Assembly (NCBI GenBank): GCA_030148005.1
Contig: JASBUI010000019.1
Location: 124,001 to 188,000 of the forward strand
Reading direction: 5' to 3'
Source of the DNA: Paracoccaceae bacterium
GTDB lineage: Bacteria > Pseudomonadota > Alphaproteobacteria > Rhodobacterales > Rhodobacteraceae
Length of the DNA: 64,000 bases
The number at the start of each line of letters is the position of its first letter. The stretch's first letter is position 1. Of the stretch, positions 39,656-50,000 are shown piece after piece. The translations under genes were made by a program, and so were the position numbers. The notes under the pieces were generated by a model. That model did no database searches. It saw nothing but the letters and a program-made list of their open reading frames with translations, and was not told the origin of the DNA.

Positions 39656-41625
39656 TCTGCAGGAACCGCGCTGGCGGGCGATTTGCGCGCGCCGGCGGCC
39701 ACACGGTAGCGGCGATCAGAAAGCGACAGCGCGCCGCCCAAGGCCATCAGGATGGCACCGCCCCAGATCCAGTTCGCAAAGGGCTTGATATAGCTGCGCA
39801 CCGCCCAGGATCCATTGGGTTGCGGATCGCCGATGACAACATAGACGTCGCTGAATACACCGTTCAGGATACCTGCTTCGGTCGTTGGCATGCCAGCGAA
39901 GGGGTAGAAACGCCGCTCGGGCTCGACTGTGGCGATGACAGTGCCATCGCGGATGATGTCTACTTCGCCCATGTTCGACGTATAGTTCGGCCCGCGCACA
40001 TCATGCACTTCGTTCAGGCGGATCTCATACTTGCCCAGTGGCAGGCTTTGGCCCGGCGACACGGCGCGAATATCTTCGACCTGCCATGCCAGAAGCGCCG
40101 AAATGGCAAAGACCGTCACGCCAAATCCGCCATGCGCAACCGCTTTTCCTAGGTCTGCGCGAGGCAGGCGGGCGATCCGCACGAGGCGCTGAACCGGCGT
40201 GCCGCGCCCTGTGCGCATGCCGAGATCGATGGCGGCGCCAACGATCAGCCAAGTGCCCAGCATCACGCCGATGGGGCCCATTGCCGATTTGTCGTTCTGC
40301 ATCGCCCAGACAAGCGCAGCGGCGGCAACGGCAAGAGCCGCGGCCGGGATCAGGCGGGTGATCGCGCGCCCAAGTTTGCCGCGTTTCCACGGAAGGATCG
40401 CACCAATGGGCAAAATGGCACCAAGCACCAGAAAGAACGGCGCGGCGGCCATGTTAAAGAACGGCGCTCCGACCGACAGTTTGCGGCCAAAGGAAAGTTC
40501 CGCAACCAGCGGCCAGACGGTTCCGACAAAGACGACGAAACAGGTGACCGCCAAAAGGATGTTGTTCACAACCAGCGCGGATTCGCGGCTGACGACCCCA
40601 AAGGCGCCCTTGGCTTCCATCACCCGTGCACGCGCGGCGTATAGCGTCAGCGCGCCGCCCATGAAGACGCCGATGATGGCAAGGATGAACATGCCGCGCT
40701 CAGGATCGCTGGCAAAGGCATGCACGGATGTCAGAACACCCGAACGCACGATGAATGTACCGATCAGCGAAAAGCCAAAGGCCATGATCGCCAGAAGGAT
40801 GGTCCAGCTTTTCAGCGACTCGCGTTTTTCCACCACGATGGCAGAGTGCAAAAGCGCCGCTGCCAGAAGCCATGGCATGAAGGATGCGTTCTCAACCGGG
40901 TCCCAGAACCAGAAGCCGCCCCAGCCAAGCTCATAGTAGGCCCACCAGCTTCCAAGGCCGATGCCGATGGTCAGAAAGACCCAGGCGGCAAGCGTCCACG
41001 GGCGCACCCAGCGCCCCCAAGCGGCATCAACGCGCCCTTCGATCAGCGCAGCTACTGCAAAGCTGAAGGACACTGAAAGGCCGACATAGCCGAGGTAAAG
41101 GAAGGGGGGATGGAAGGCCAAACCGGGGTCCTGAAGCAAGGGGTTCAGATCCTCACCGTCGAACGGCGGCGTGATCAGGCGCAGGAACGGGTTTGATGTA
41201 AAAAGGATAAAGGCCAGAAAGGCCGTCGCGATCGACGACTGCACGCCCAAAACACGAGCGCGCAAACTGGCCGGAAGATTCCCGCCAAACCAAGCGACCG
41301 AGGCGCCGAAAAGGCTTAGGATCAGCACCCAAAGCAAGAGCGAACCTTCATGGTTCCCCCAGACGCCCGAGATCTTGTAAAGCATCGGCTTAAGCGTGTG
41401 AGAGTTCAGAACCACCAGCTTGAGCGAGAAGTCCGAGGTCACAAAGGCGATCGTCAGGGCCAGAAAGGAAAAGGCCACAAGGATCAGTTGCGCGGTTGCC
41501 GCCGGCTCTGCAATCGCCATCCATCGGTGCCAGCCTTTGGCGGCTCCGAACAGCGGGACAACGGTATTCACCACGGCAACGGCGAGGGCGAGGATAAGGG
41601 CGAAGTGGCCAAGCTCTGTAATCAT
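39652..41625 (-). CDS. ccmF: Heme lyase CcmF
   Basis: WGNHEGSLLLWVL; GIGLGSWWAYYELGWGGFWFWDPVENASFMPWL; SVHAFASDPERG. Confidence 0.96.
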   Translation of the reverse strand: MITELGHFALILALAVAVVNTVVPLFGAAKGWHRWMAIAEPAATAQLILVAFSFLALTIAFVTSDFSLKLVVLNSHTLKPMLYKISGVWGNHEGSLLLWVLILSLFGASVAWFGGNLPASLRARVLGVQSSIATAFLAFILFTSNPFLRLITPPFDGEDLNPLLQDPGLAFHPPFLYLGYVGLSVSFSFAVAALIEGRVDAAWGRWVRPWTLAAWVFLTIGIGLGSWWAYYELGWGGFWFWDPVENASFMPWLLAAALLHSAIVVEKRESLKSWTILLAIMAFGFSLIGTFIVRSGVLTSVHAFASDPERGMFILAIIGVFMGGALTLYAARARVMEAKGAFGVVSRESALVVNNILLAVTCFVVFVGTVWPLVAELSFGRKLSVGAPFFNMAAAPFFLVLGAILPIGAILPWKRGKLGRAITRLIPAAALAVAAAALVWAMQNDKSAMGPIGVMLGTWLIVGAAIDLGMRTGRGTPVQRLVRIARLPRADLGKAVAHGGFGVTVFAISALLAWQVEDIRAVSPGQSLPLGKYEIRLNEVHDVRGPNYTSNMGEVDIIRDGTVIATVEPERRFYPFAGMPTTEAGILNGVFSDVYVVIGDPQPNGSWAVRSYIKPFANWIWGGAILMALGGALSLSDRRYRVAAGARKSPASAVPAE

Positions 41626-41764
41626 GGCGCCACCCTAATCGCGGATCGCCTTCGGTCCAACAGGAAAGCGCGGTCGATATTGTCGCGGCACCTCACATTT
41701 TCGTAAGCGCCATATCGGACGTCAGATCAGCGTTGATTTAAAGGGCTTGGGCGCCCGTTTGCCC

Positions 41765-42190
41765 CTACCCCGTCCAGCCCCAGACCATAAGAGAGATCAG
41801 CGTCGCGCCCCCGACAGGAAGCCAGAACACCTCTCGCGGGAGCGAAAGCGCCTGTTGGATCACCCGGAAATGCATCAGCGCGCCGACGATGTAGAGCGAC
41901 AGAAAAACGAACAGTGCCTTGTTGTCATGCATCACCTCAGGGCGGCCCAGCACATTAAAGCTCCACCACCAGCCCATGACCGATCCCGCACCGGCCCATG
42001 AGAACGCCATGCCAAGGGCCAGAGGCGTTGCCCGCACCCACCAAAGCCACAAAAAGGTCAGCGCAATGACCACGCCCATGATCGATATCGCGCCATAGCC
42101 AACCTTGTAGGTCGACGCATAGCCAAGCAGGTGCACGCCCAGTTCAAAGACCAGAACAAGACCCGCGAAAAGTACGATCGCTCGCTTCAT
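41765..42190 (-). CDS. Hypothetical membrane protein (4-5 TM)
   Basis: MKRAIVLFAGLVLVFELGVHLLGYASTYKVGYGAISIMGVVIALTFLWLWW...; ATGA overlap with upstream 43-aa ORF. Confidence 0.75.
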   Translation of the reverse strand: MKRAIVLFAGLVLVFELGVHLLGYASTYKVGYGAISIMGVVIALTFLWLWWVRATPLALGMAFSWAGAGSVMGWWWSFNVLGRPEVMHDNKALFVFLSLYIVGALMHFRVIQQALSLPREVFWLPVGGATLISLMVWGWTG

Positions 42191-42318
42191 TTCTGCAAAA
42201 CCTCTCTTAGTGCCGCATCCAGACCGGCAGCCGCGCTTTTGTGGCGGGCCATTGCCCGCTTCAGCCCCCGTTCGGTCAGGTGGTTGCGTAGGAAAACTCT
42301 CATTCGACGCCAAAACAT
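42187..42318 (-). CDS. 43-aa basic small protein MFWRRMRVFLRNHLTERGLKRAMARHKSAAAGLDAALREVLQK (below track size cutoff)
   Basis: ATG at 42318 with G-rich SD (AGGGGGGGA); stop overlaps the next gene's ATG (ATGA); tight operon spacing. Confidence 0.6.
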   Translation of the reverse strand: MFWRRMRVFLRNHLTERGLKRAMARHKSAAAGLDAALREVLQK

Positions 42319-42322
42319 CGGC

Positions 42323-42505
42323 TTATCCCCCCCTTGGCAGGCGTTCCTTGATCAGCGTGGTCAGCTCGGCCAAAATCGTAGAGCTTTTGTTCAGCGCCTC
42401 GCGGATTGCCTGTTCTTTCTGGATGTCCCGCCACAGCAGATAGAAAACCAAAAGCGCCCATGGCCCGTTCTCGGTCAGGATGGCCGCCCATAAAGTGTCG
42501 CTCAT
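42323..42505 (-). CDS. Small one-TM protein resembling BhlA/UviB-type holin
   Basis: MSDTLWAAILTENGPWALLVFYLLWRDIQKEQAIREALNKSSTILAELTTLIKERLPRGG; ATGA overlap with upstream holin gene. Confidence 0.68.
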   Translation of the reverse strand: MSDTLWAAILTENGPWALLVFYLLWRDIQKEQAIREALNKSSTILAELTTLIKERLPRGG

Positions 42506-43056
42506 GCCCCGGCCCGCCATTCTTCCAAGGCGGCATTGGCGCCGGGCGCCGCGCTCGGCGCGCCATCCTCCGGCTGATCGGCGCCTTCCCGGCCCAGTTC
42601 CTGCAAGGCCTCGATGTTGCGCGTGACACTGGCGGCGTGCAGCATTGTCGCCGCGATAGAGCGTTGAAATGCCTGGCCCTTCATCTGGTGACGGGCGCCG
42701 AAGTAGAATGAGACGATAACCCCCAAGAGCCACCAAAGCGGCTCAGGAACAAGGGCAATGCCCTGCATCCGGGCGGCAAACCAGATCGGATCGATCATCG
42801 CGGCCGCAAAAAGGGCAAGCGTTCCCAGTGCCAGCGCCGGGCGCGGCAAGCGGTTGATCGCGTCCATGACACGGTCGAACACGCCTGTGGTGGGCGATGC
42901 AAACTCGCGCGCGAACTGCTCCAGCGCCTCGCCCCGAAGGCCGAAATCGCGCAGGGCGGCGGCTTCGGCGTTTTCGCGAAAGACCTCGGCGGTTTCCTTG
43001 ACGGTATTTCGCCCGCCGCCAAACAACAGACGCAGCACAGCTTCGATCATCCCCAT
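42502..43056 (-). CDS. 3-TM holin, gene-transfer-agent release type
   Basis: ALALGTLALFAAAMIDPIWFAARMQGIALVPEPLWWLLGVIVSFYFGARHQMKG; overlaps muramidase gene start-stop. Confidence 0.82.
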   Translation of the reverse strand: MGMIEAVLRLLFGGGRNTVKETAEVFRENAEAAALRDFGLRGEALEQFAREFASPTTGVFDRVMDAINRLPRPALALGTLALFAAAMIDPIWFAARMQGIALVPEPLWWLLGVIVSFYFGARHQMKGQAFQRSIAATMLHAASVTRNIEALQELGREGADQPEDGAPSAAPGANAALEEWRAGA

Positions 43057-43658
43057 GATGCCACCCGCGCGCTGTGCTCCGTCTCGCTTAACCAGAAGCG
43101 GGGCGAGATAAAGTTTTCGGCCCGCGTGATCCAGCCGCCCTTGCCGCCACTGCGGCGCCGGGCGAACTTGCGCAGCGACGGGCGCCGGTCGCCCAGTGAA
43201 TAGTAATAGTTGCGCCGCGCGATCCCGTAGGCATCTGCCAGATGCTCAGGCGCACGGGCGGCTGCAAGCGCGGCGGCCTCGGCGGTTTGGGGCCCGACGA
43301 TGCCATCAACCGCGACGCTTAGCCCCATGTCCCGAAGCAGCCTTTGCAGGATTTTGACCGCGTTGGCGCCCGAATTGACGTACATATCGAAGACGCTTGC
43401 CTGAATCGCTTCGGGCAGTTTCGCCAGTTTCGGGCCCTCGAAATAGTGGCGCAGAAAGATGTCCACCGCATCCTTGCGGGTCAGCTTGCGCACATCGCTT
43501 TGGGTGATCCGACCGTCGCCATCAAGGTCCAGCCCAAGGCGCCGCATGGTGGCCAATGTGACGCCCATGTTCGTGGCCCCGCCGGGATCGTCGGGGTCAT
43601 TCACATAGCCGCCTTCGCGGGCCACGATCTCTTCGGCAATCTTGCGGACCGACAGCAT
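43047..43658 (-). CDS. GH108-type N-acetylmuramidase/endolysin with peptidoglycan-binding-like C-terminus
   Basis: IVAREGGYVNDPDDPGGATNMGVTLATMRRLG catalytic EGGYVNDPDDPGG motif; YVNSGANAVKILQRLLRDMGLSVAVDGIVGPQT. Confidence 0.93.
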   Translation of the reverse strand: MLSVRKIAEEIVAREGGYVNDPDDPGGATNMGVTLATMRRLGLDLDGDGRITQSDVRKLTRKDAVDIFLRHYFEGPKLAKLPEAIQASVFDMYVNSGANAVKILQRLLRDMGLSVAVDGIVGPQTAEAAALAAARAPEHLADAYGIARRNYYYSLGDRRPSLRKFARRRSGGKGGWITRAENFISPRFWLSETEHSARVASWG

Positions 43659-43708
43659 CCCAGCCGCCTCCTCTGCGCTGTTTACAACGCCGGAAAGCTT
43701 GCTGAGAT

Positions 43709-43716
43709 TTGGTTAA
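43709..43716 (-). promoter_or_regulatory. Candidate CtrA half-site upstream of the muramidase gene
   Basis: Minus strand TTAACCAA, 7/8 match to TTAACCAT, 51-58 nt upstream of start codon. Confidence 0.4.
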
Positions 43717-43738
43717 TTTGTGCCTGTGGCAGCGAACG

Positions 43739-44182
43739 CTAGTTCGAGGCTTCCTTGTAGACACCCTGTTCCTTCAGGGCGTCAATAACCTCGCGCGGCA
43801 TGTAGGTCTCGTCATGCTTTGCAAGGATTTCAGTGGCTTGGAAGGTGCCATCAATGTACTGGCCAAGCCCGACCATGCCTTCGCCCTCTTTGAAAAGGTC
43901 AGGCAGGATGCCGGTAAAGGCCACCGGGATCACCGCGTTTCCATCGGTGACCTGAAACTCGATCTTGCCGCCCTCGTTCTTGACGATGCTGCCTTGCGCC
44001 ACAAGACCGCCAATGCGGAAAACCTCGTTCGGCAGTGGCGGCGCTTCGGCCACCTGAGTGGGGCTTCGGAAGAAATTGATCCCGTCGCGCATCGCGTAAC
44101 CGATCAATCCCGTCGAAACGACCAGCGCAATCGTAGCCAGCGCAATGATCTGTATTCGGCGTTTTTTCTTAAGACCCTTCAT
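43739..44182 (-). CDS. ccmE: Cytochrome c maturation heme chaperone CcmE
   Basis: MKGLKKKRRIQIIALATIALVVSTGLIGYAMRDGINFFRSPTQV; FRIGGLVAQGSI; LAKHDETYMPRE. Confidence 0.95.
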   Translation of the reverse strand: MKGLKKKRRIQIIALATIALVVSTGLIGYAMRDGINFFRSPTQVAEAPPLPNEVFRIGGLVAQGSIVKNEGGKIEFQVTDGNAVIPVAFTGILPDLFKEGEGMVGLGQYIDGTFQATEILAKHDETYMPREVIDALKEQGVYKEASN

Positions 44183-44192
44183 GGGGCACCTT

Positions 44193-45221
44193 TCAGGGGA
44201 ACATTGGCGCAAGCATCAGCCCGGCCGTTTCATCTTCGCCCAACATTAAATTCGCATTTTGTAATGCTTGTCCAGAGGACCCTTTGGTCAAGTTGTCCAA
44301 AGTGGCGATGACAATTGCGCGACCAGAGATCCGGTCAGCCGTCACGCCGATATGCACAAAGTTGGATCCGCGCACATGGTGGGTCGAAGGCAACTCGCCC
44401 ATCGGCAGGGTCACGACAAAGGGTTCATCGGCGTAGGCATCGGCCAAAGTCTGATGCACCTTGCCTGCGTCACCCTTGACGTAAACGGTTGCCAAAATCC
44501 CGCGATTTGCGGGGATCAGGTGCGGCGTGAACTGAACTTTCACCTCGCGCCCGGCGACGCGGCTGAACTCTTGATCAAACTCGCCCAAATGCCGGTGCGT
44601 GCCGCCAGCCGAATAGGCGCGATAGCCTTCGGAAACCTCGGCGTGAAGAAGCCCTTCTTTCAGCGCCCGCCCTGCCCCGGAAACCCCGGCCTTGAGATCG
44701 ATGATGATGTCGTCCAGATCGATCACCCCTGCCTTAATCAAGGGCACAAGGGCAAACTGGCCCGTGGCCGCGTTGCACCCGGTGCCTGCAACCAGACGCG
44801 CGCCAGCGATTTCGGCCCGGTAAAACTCGGTCAGGCCATAGACGGCCTCGGCCTGCAGCTCCAGCTGCGCATGTGGCTTGCCGTACCACTTGGCATAGGC
44901 CTCGGGGTCGCGCAGCCGGAAGTCGGCCGAAAGATCAACGATCTTCAAATCGCGCGGCAGCGTGGCGATAACGGCCTGGCTTGTGGCATGGGGCAGCGCG
45001 CAAAAGGCAAGATCGACGCCCGAGAAATCAATCTCTTCGATCTTTTGCAGCACGGGCAGGCCCAAGTGGCGCAGATGGGGGAAAACCTCATGCATCTGCT
45101 GGCCCGCCTTGCGGTCACCTGACAGGGCGACGATCTGCATGCTGGGATGGGTTGCGATCAGCCGGACAAGTTCGGCCCCGGTATAGCCGGACGCACCAAG
45201 AATGGCGATTTTATGGGTCAT
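44193..45221 (-). CDS. argC: N-acetyl-gamma-glutamyl-phosphate reductase
   Basis: [54 protein letters not shown]. Confidence 0.95.
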   Translation of the reverse strand: MTHKIAILGASGYTGAELVRLIATHPSMQIVALSGDRKAGQQMHEVFPHLRHLGLPVLQKIEEIDFSGVDLAFCALPHATSQAVIATLPRDLKIVDLSADFRLRDPEAYAKWYGKPHAQLELQAEAVYGLTEFYRAEIAGARLVAGTGCNAATGQFALVPLIKAGVIDLDDIIIDLKAGVSGAGRALKEGLLHAEVSEGYRAYSAGGTHRHLGEFDQEFSRVAGREVKVQFTPHLIPANRGILATVYVKGDAGKVHQTLADAYADEPFVVTLPMGELPSTHHVRGSNFVHIGVTADRISGRAIVIATLDNLTKGSSGQALQNANLMLGEDETAGLMLAPMFP

Positions 45222-45278
45222 TTTGACTTCCGTGAAATTTTCAGTGGCGATTTAAGACAGAATGCGATGCCCCTGCAA

Positions 45279-46091
45279 TCAGGCGGCAATGAATTCGATC
45301 TTTCGTCGCAGAAACTGTGTTGCCTTGTCGGACACCCGCTTGGGATCGCCAGTGGTCAGGTAATAGCTTTCGGTACCCGGCCCCTTCATCTTGGGGTGAC
45401 GTTCAAGATAGTCGGCAAGGCTTTCGGCCACCAGATCGGCCTGCGAAAACACCTTGACCTGCGGGCCCAGCGCATTGCGGAACTCGTTTTCCATCAGCGG
45501 GTAATGGGTGCAGCCAAGGATCGCTGCTTCCGGCTTTGGCATCCGCCGCTTCAGCGCCTCGACATGCGAATTGACCAGCGCTTCGGCAAGGATTAGATCA
45601 CCGTCCTCGATCGCATCCACGACACCGCCGCAGGGCTGCGCCTCGACATCGACACCGATGGCGCGAAAGGCCAGTTCACGCTGAAAGGCGCGGCTTGAAA
45701 CGGTCGCGGGCGTGGCAAAAAGCGCCACATGCTTGACCGCAACCTCGCGCGGGGGGGAATTGTCACCCCATTGCCGCTCTGTCAGCGCCTCGATCAGCGG
45801 CACGAAAACGCCCAGAACACGCTTGTCGCTTGGAACCCAGGATTCCTGCATGCGCCGCAGCGCCGCCGCCGATGCGGTGTTGCAGGCAAGGATCACCAGA
45901 TCACAACCTGCATCCCAAAGACGTTCAACCGCCTTGCAGGTCAGGTCATAGACGTCATCGGCATCGCGCACGCCATAGGGCGCATGAGCACTGTCGCCCA
46001 GATAGACGAAAGCGGTGTCCGGCAAGCGCTTGCGCACTGCCTCAAGGACGGTCAAACCGCCCAGTCCACTATCAAAAACCCCTACGGCCAT
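45279..46091 (-). CDS. murI: Glutamate racemase
   Basis: [60 protein letters not shown]. Confidence 0.95.
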   Translation of the reverse strand: MAVGVFDSGLGGLTVLEAVRKRLPDTAFVYLGDSAHAPYGVRDADDVYDLTCKAVERLWDAGCDLVILACNTASAAALRRMQESWVPSDKRVLGVFVPLIEALTERQWGDNSPPREVAVKHVALFATPATVSSRAFQRELAFRAIGVDVEAQPCGGVVDAIEDGDLILAEALVNSHVEALKRRMPKPEAAILGCTHYPLMENEFRNALGPQVKVFSQADLVAESLADYLERHPKMKGPGTESYYLTTGDPKRVSDKATQFLRRKIEFIAA

Positions 46092-46097
46092 TGGTTG

Positions 46098-46973
46098 CTA
46101 TGCCTTGTAACGTGCTTCAAACTCAAAGCCGTAGCCAAGCGATGGCAGCGGCTTTCGGGAAAGCTCATACGTGGCTTTGCGCAAGAAATCCATCGTCTCT
46201 TTGGCATCGCCTTCCAAAGAGCGAAGTTTGCCTTCGTCAATGGGTTCTCCGATAACCACACGGACCGGCTCATCGACGCGCGCGCGGAACTCATTGATCA
46301 AAAGCGCAAGGCGCAGCGTCTGGTGCAAGTGGCTGGCGATCTGAAATAGGCGAGAGTTGTGGCCTTCAAAGAAAACCGGAACGACGCGCGCGCCCGAACG
46401 CGCCACAAGCTTGGCGGTGAACGAACGCCAACCGGGATCCATCGGCATGCCAAAAGGCCGGTTTGAGGTGGAAACCGTGCCGCCGGGGAAAATGCCAATC
46501 GCGCCGCCTTTTTCCAGATAATCCAGCGCGCTATTTCGGGTTTCGATGTTCCTGCAGACGGCCTCTTTCGTGCCGTCAAAGTATATCGGCAGGATCACAT
46601 GGTTCAGATCGGCCGATTTGCGAAAGACCCGGTGCGCCAGAATGCGGAAATCGGGGCGTGTGGCCGACAGGATCCGGCCCATCATCAGCCCGTCCAGAAT
46701 GCCGTATGGGTGGTTTGCGATCAGAACAAGCGGCCCCTCGGCGGGGATATTGGCAAGCGATCCTGCGGTGATATCCAGCGTCAGGCCATAGCGCTCGCAC
46801 ATCACCGTCCAAAAATCGCGCCCGTTGGCCACTTCCTCTTCATAGCCCTTTGCGCGGCGGATCAGCCGGATACGTCCGGTAGAGTTTTCAACCAGCCGGA
46901 TCAGGGTGCGCCCGCCGCGCGATGCGGCGGAACTGGCATAGCTTATCTCACGTGCGGCATCTGCGGGTGGCAA
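46098..46973 (-). CDS. Lysophospholipid acyltransferase family protein
   Basis: PLVLIANHPYGILDGLMMGRIL (NHx4D-like); AIGIFPGGTVSTSN. Confidence 0.85.
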   Translation of the reverse strand: MPPADAAREISYASSAASRGGRTLIRLVENSTGRIRLIRRAKGYEEEVANGRDFWTVMCERYGLTLDITAGSLANIPAEGPLVLIANHPYGILDGLMMGRILSATRPDFRILAHRVFRKSADLNHVILPIYFDGTKEAVCRNIETRNSALDYLEKGGAIGIFPGGTVSTSNRPFGMPMDPGWRSFTAKLVARSGARVVPVFFEGHNSRLFQIASHLHQTLRLALLINEFRARVDEPVRVVIGEPIDEGKLRSLEGDAKETMDFLRKATYELSRKPLPSLGYGFEFEARYKA

Positions 46974-47065
46974 GGTCTGGCTCCGTTGCGGTCATGGGCG
47001 ACTTAACTTTTGCCAGCCCAACTAACCAGTGGGCATGTCGACTTTGTGAAGCCGCCCCCGCGCCG

Positions 47066-50000
47066 TCATTCAGCGGCAATCCTTTCGCCATCGCCCTGTC
47101 GCAACTGGGCCAATAGCGCCTCGCGCCGCTTGGCCGCCTTTAGTGCGTTGGCCTGTTTTACCGGGCCAAACCCGCGTATCTGAAGCGGCAGTTCGGCCAA
47201 TTCCAGACAGGTCTTGCGCGAGGTTTCGGCAAAGGCGGCCAGCACCTCTTCCATATCGGCCATATATTCGGTGATCAGCGCGCGCTCCATCTTGCGCTCG
47301 GCCGAATAGCCGAAGGGATCGAAGGGCGTGCCGCGCAGGAACTTCAGCCGGGCCAGCGGTGACCACATGCGATCAATCCAGCCGCCAAAGGCGCGCTTTT
47401 TGGGCCGCCCGCCGACGGTCTTGCCGCTCAGGATCGGCGGGGCCAGATGGTATGTCAGCTTCACATCGCCATCAAACTCGGCCTGAACCTTCGCGCGGGT
47501 AGACCGCAAAAGGCGCGCGACCTCATATTCATCCTTGTAGGACAAAAGCTTGTGCAGGCCCTTGGCGACAGCCGTCTTCAGGTCCCTGTCTTCAAAGCGA
47601 TCGACAAACTGGCGGTACTTGCGCGCCAGACGGCCCGATTGATAGGCGGCCAGATGATCGGCGCGGAAGTCAATCTGTTCTTCCAACGATTTGGGAAGCT
47701 CGGTCACATTGGGCGCCTGCGCCCTTTCGGCATCGGCGGGGTAAAGCGCCGCCCAGCGCCCATATTCAAAGGCTTTCTTGTTGCCTTCAACCGCTGCCTT
47801 GTTCAGCTCGATCGCGCGCTGGATCGCCTCATGGCCAAGCGGGATCATCCCAAGCTGCCATGCCGCGCCAAGGATCATCATGTTCGAGAATATGGAATCG
47901 CCCAGCAGCGCCTTTGCCAATGCACTTGCATCGAACATGGTAAGCCGCTCTTTCAGCCGCGCCTCAAGCGCCAGCGACAGCCGGTCAGTGGGCAGGTGAA
48001 ACTCGGTATTGCGGGTGAAATCGCCCGTAATGATTTCGTGGCTGTTGACGACCGCGCCGGTTTTTCCGGTCTGCATCAGGCCCAGCGTCTTGGCACCGGC
48101 GCTGACCACAAGATCGCCACCGATCACCGTGTCAGCCTCGGCCGTGGCCACGCGGATCGCGCTTATATCCTCTGGCTTTTCGGCGATCCGGCAATGGATG
48201 TGCACCGCCCCGCCCTTTTGCGCCAGACCGGCCATTTCGATCATACCCGCGCCCTTGCCATCAAGATGCGCGGCCATGCTCAGAATGGCGCCGACCGTCA
48301 CCACACCGGTGCCGCCAACGCCGGTGATCACGACGTTGAACGTGCCGTTGATGGGCGGCAAGGCCGGTTGCGGCAGTTGCGGAAGCGAGACCTCTGTCAC
48401 CGGTTCCTTGCGGATCTTGGCGCCCTCGATCGTGACAAATGACGGGCAGAACCCGTTCACGCAGGAAAAGTCCTTGTTACAGGACGACTGGTCGATGGCG
48501 CGCTTGCGCCCCAGTTCGGTTTCAACCGGCACGATCGAGACACAGTTCGACTGAACCCCGCAATCGCCGCAGCCCTCGCAGACATCCGTGTTGATGAAAA
48601 CCCGCTTGTCGGGGTCCGGGAACTGGCCGCGCTTGCGCCGCCTGCGCTTTTCAGCGGCGCAGGTCTGAATGTACAAAATGGCCGATACGCCCTTGATCTT
48701 GCTGAACTCTTCCTGCACGCGCATCAGATCTTCGCGCGGATGGCTTGGCATTCCCTTGGGAAACTGGGACAGGTCGATCTCTTCTTTTTCGTCGTAGACG
48801 ATGGCGACGTGATTGACCCCCATCGCCTGAAGTTCGCGCGCGATCTGGGCGGCCGACAGATCGCCATCGTTCTTCTGGCCCCCCGTCATCGCCACCGCAT
48901 CATTGTAGAGGATCTTGTAGGTGATGTTCGTATTGGCGATCAAAGCGGCGCGGATGGCCTGAACGCCCGAGTGGTTATAGGTGCCATCGCCAAGGTTCTG
49001 AAAGACATGCTCGCGGTTGGAAAAGAGCGACTCGCCGATCCAGTTGGCGCCCTCACCCCCCATATGGGTAAAGCCCAGCGTTTCGCGGTCCATCCACTGC
49101 ACCATATAGTGACAGCCGATCCCGGCATAAGCGCGGCTTCCGTCCGGCACTTTGGTGGAACTGTTATGCGGGCAGCCTGAACAGAAATACGGCAGACGTG
49201 ATGCGATTTCCTTGGCGTTGTCATTGCGGCGTGCGTCTTCCAGCTTGGCAAGCGCGGCCTTAAGGCTCTCTGTCTCGCGCCCCTCTTCGATCAGGATACT
49301 GCCCAGCTTTTCGGCAACCTGGATCGGATCGAGGGCAAAGCGCGTGGGGAAAAGTTCAAGCCGGCGACCATGCTCCCATGTGTCACCCTTGTGCCAGCCA
49401 TAAACGCGGCGGCCATTTCGGTCGTCGAAAACCGCTTCCTTGATCTGAACTTCGATCAGCTTGCGCTTTTCCTCGACGACGACGATCAGTTCCAGCCCCT
49501 CGGCCCATTCATGGAAGGTATCCATGTCCAGCGGCCATGTCTGACCGACTTTGTAGGTCGTGATGCCAAGGCGGTTCGCCTCGGCCTCGTCTATGCCCAG
49601 AAGGGACAGCGCATGCACCAGATCAAGCCAGTTCTTGCCAGCGGCCACGAAACCGATCTTGGCGCCCGGCTTGCCCCAGACACGTTTGTCGATGCGGTTG
49701 GCGCGGGCAAAGGCCTCTGCGGCGAAACGCTTGTAGTCGATCATCCGCGTCTCTTGCGCGACCGGCGTGTCCACAAGGCGGATGTTAAGGCCTCCCTCGG
49801 GCATATCGAACTGAGGCGTGACAAAACTCATACGGTCCGGGCGGCCATCAACGACGGCGGTTGCCTCGACTGTATCCTTCATGGTCTTCAGCCCAACCCA
49901 GACACCGGCAAAGCGCGACAGGGCCCAGCCATAAAGGCCATAGTCCAGTATTTCCTGCACGCCCGCGGGCGAAACGATGGGCATATAGGCATCCAGCATG

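Noticed and set aside
41765-43658. Interpretation as a complete prophage
   Set aside because: No terminase, capsid, portal, tail or integrase genes; flanked on both sides by ccm genes, so a domesticated lysis cassette is more likely
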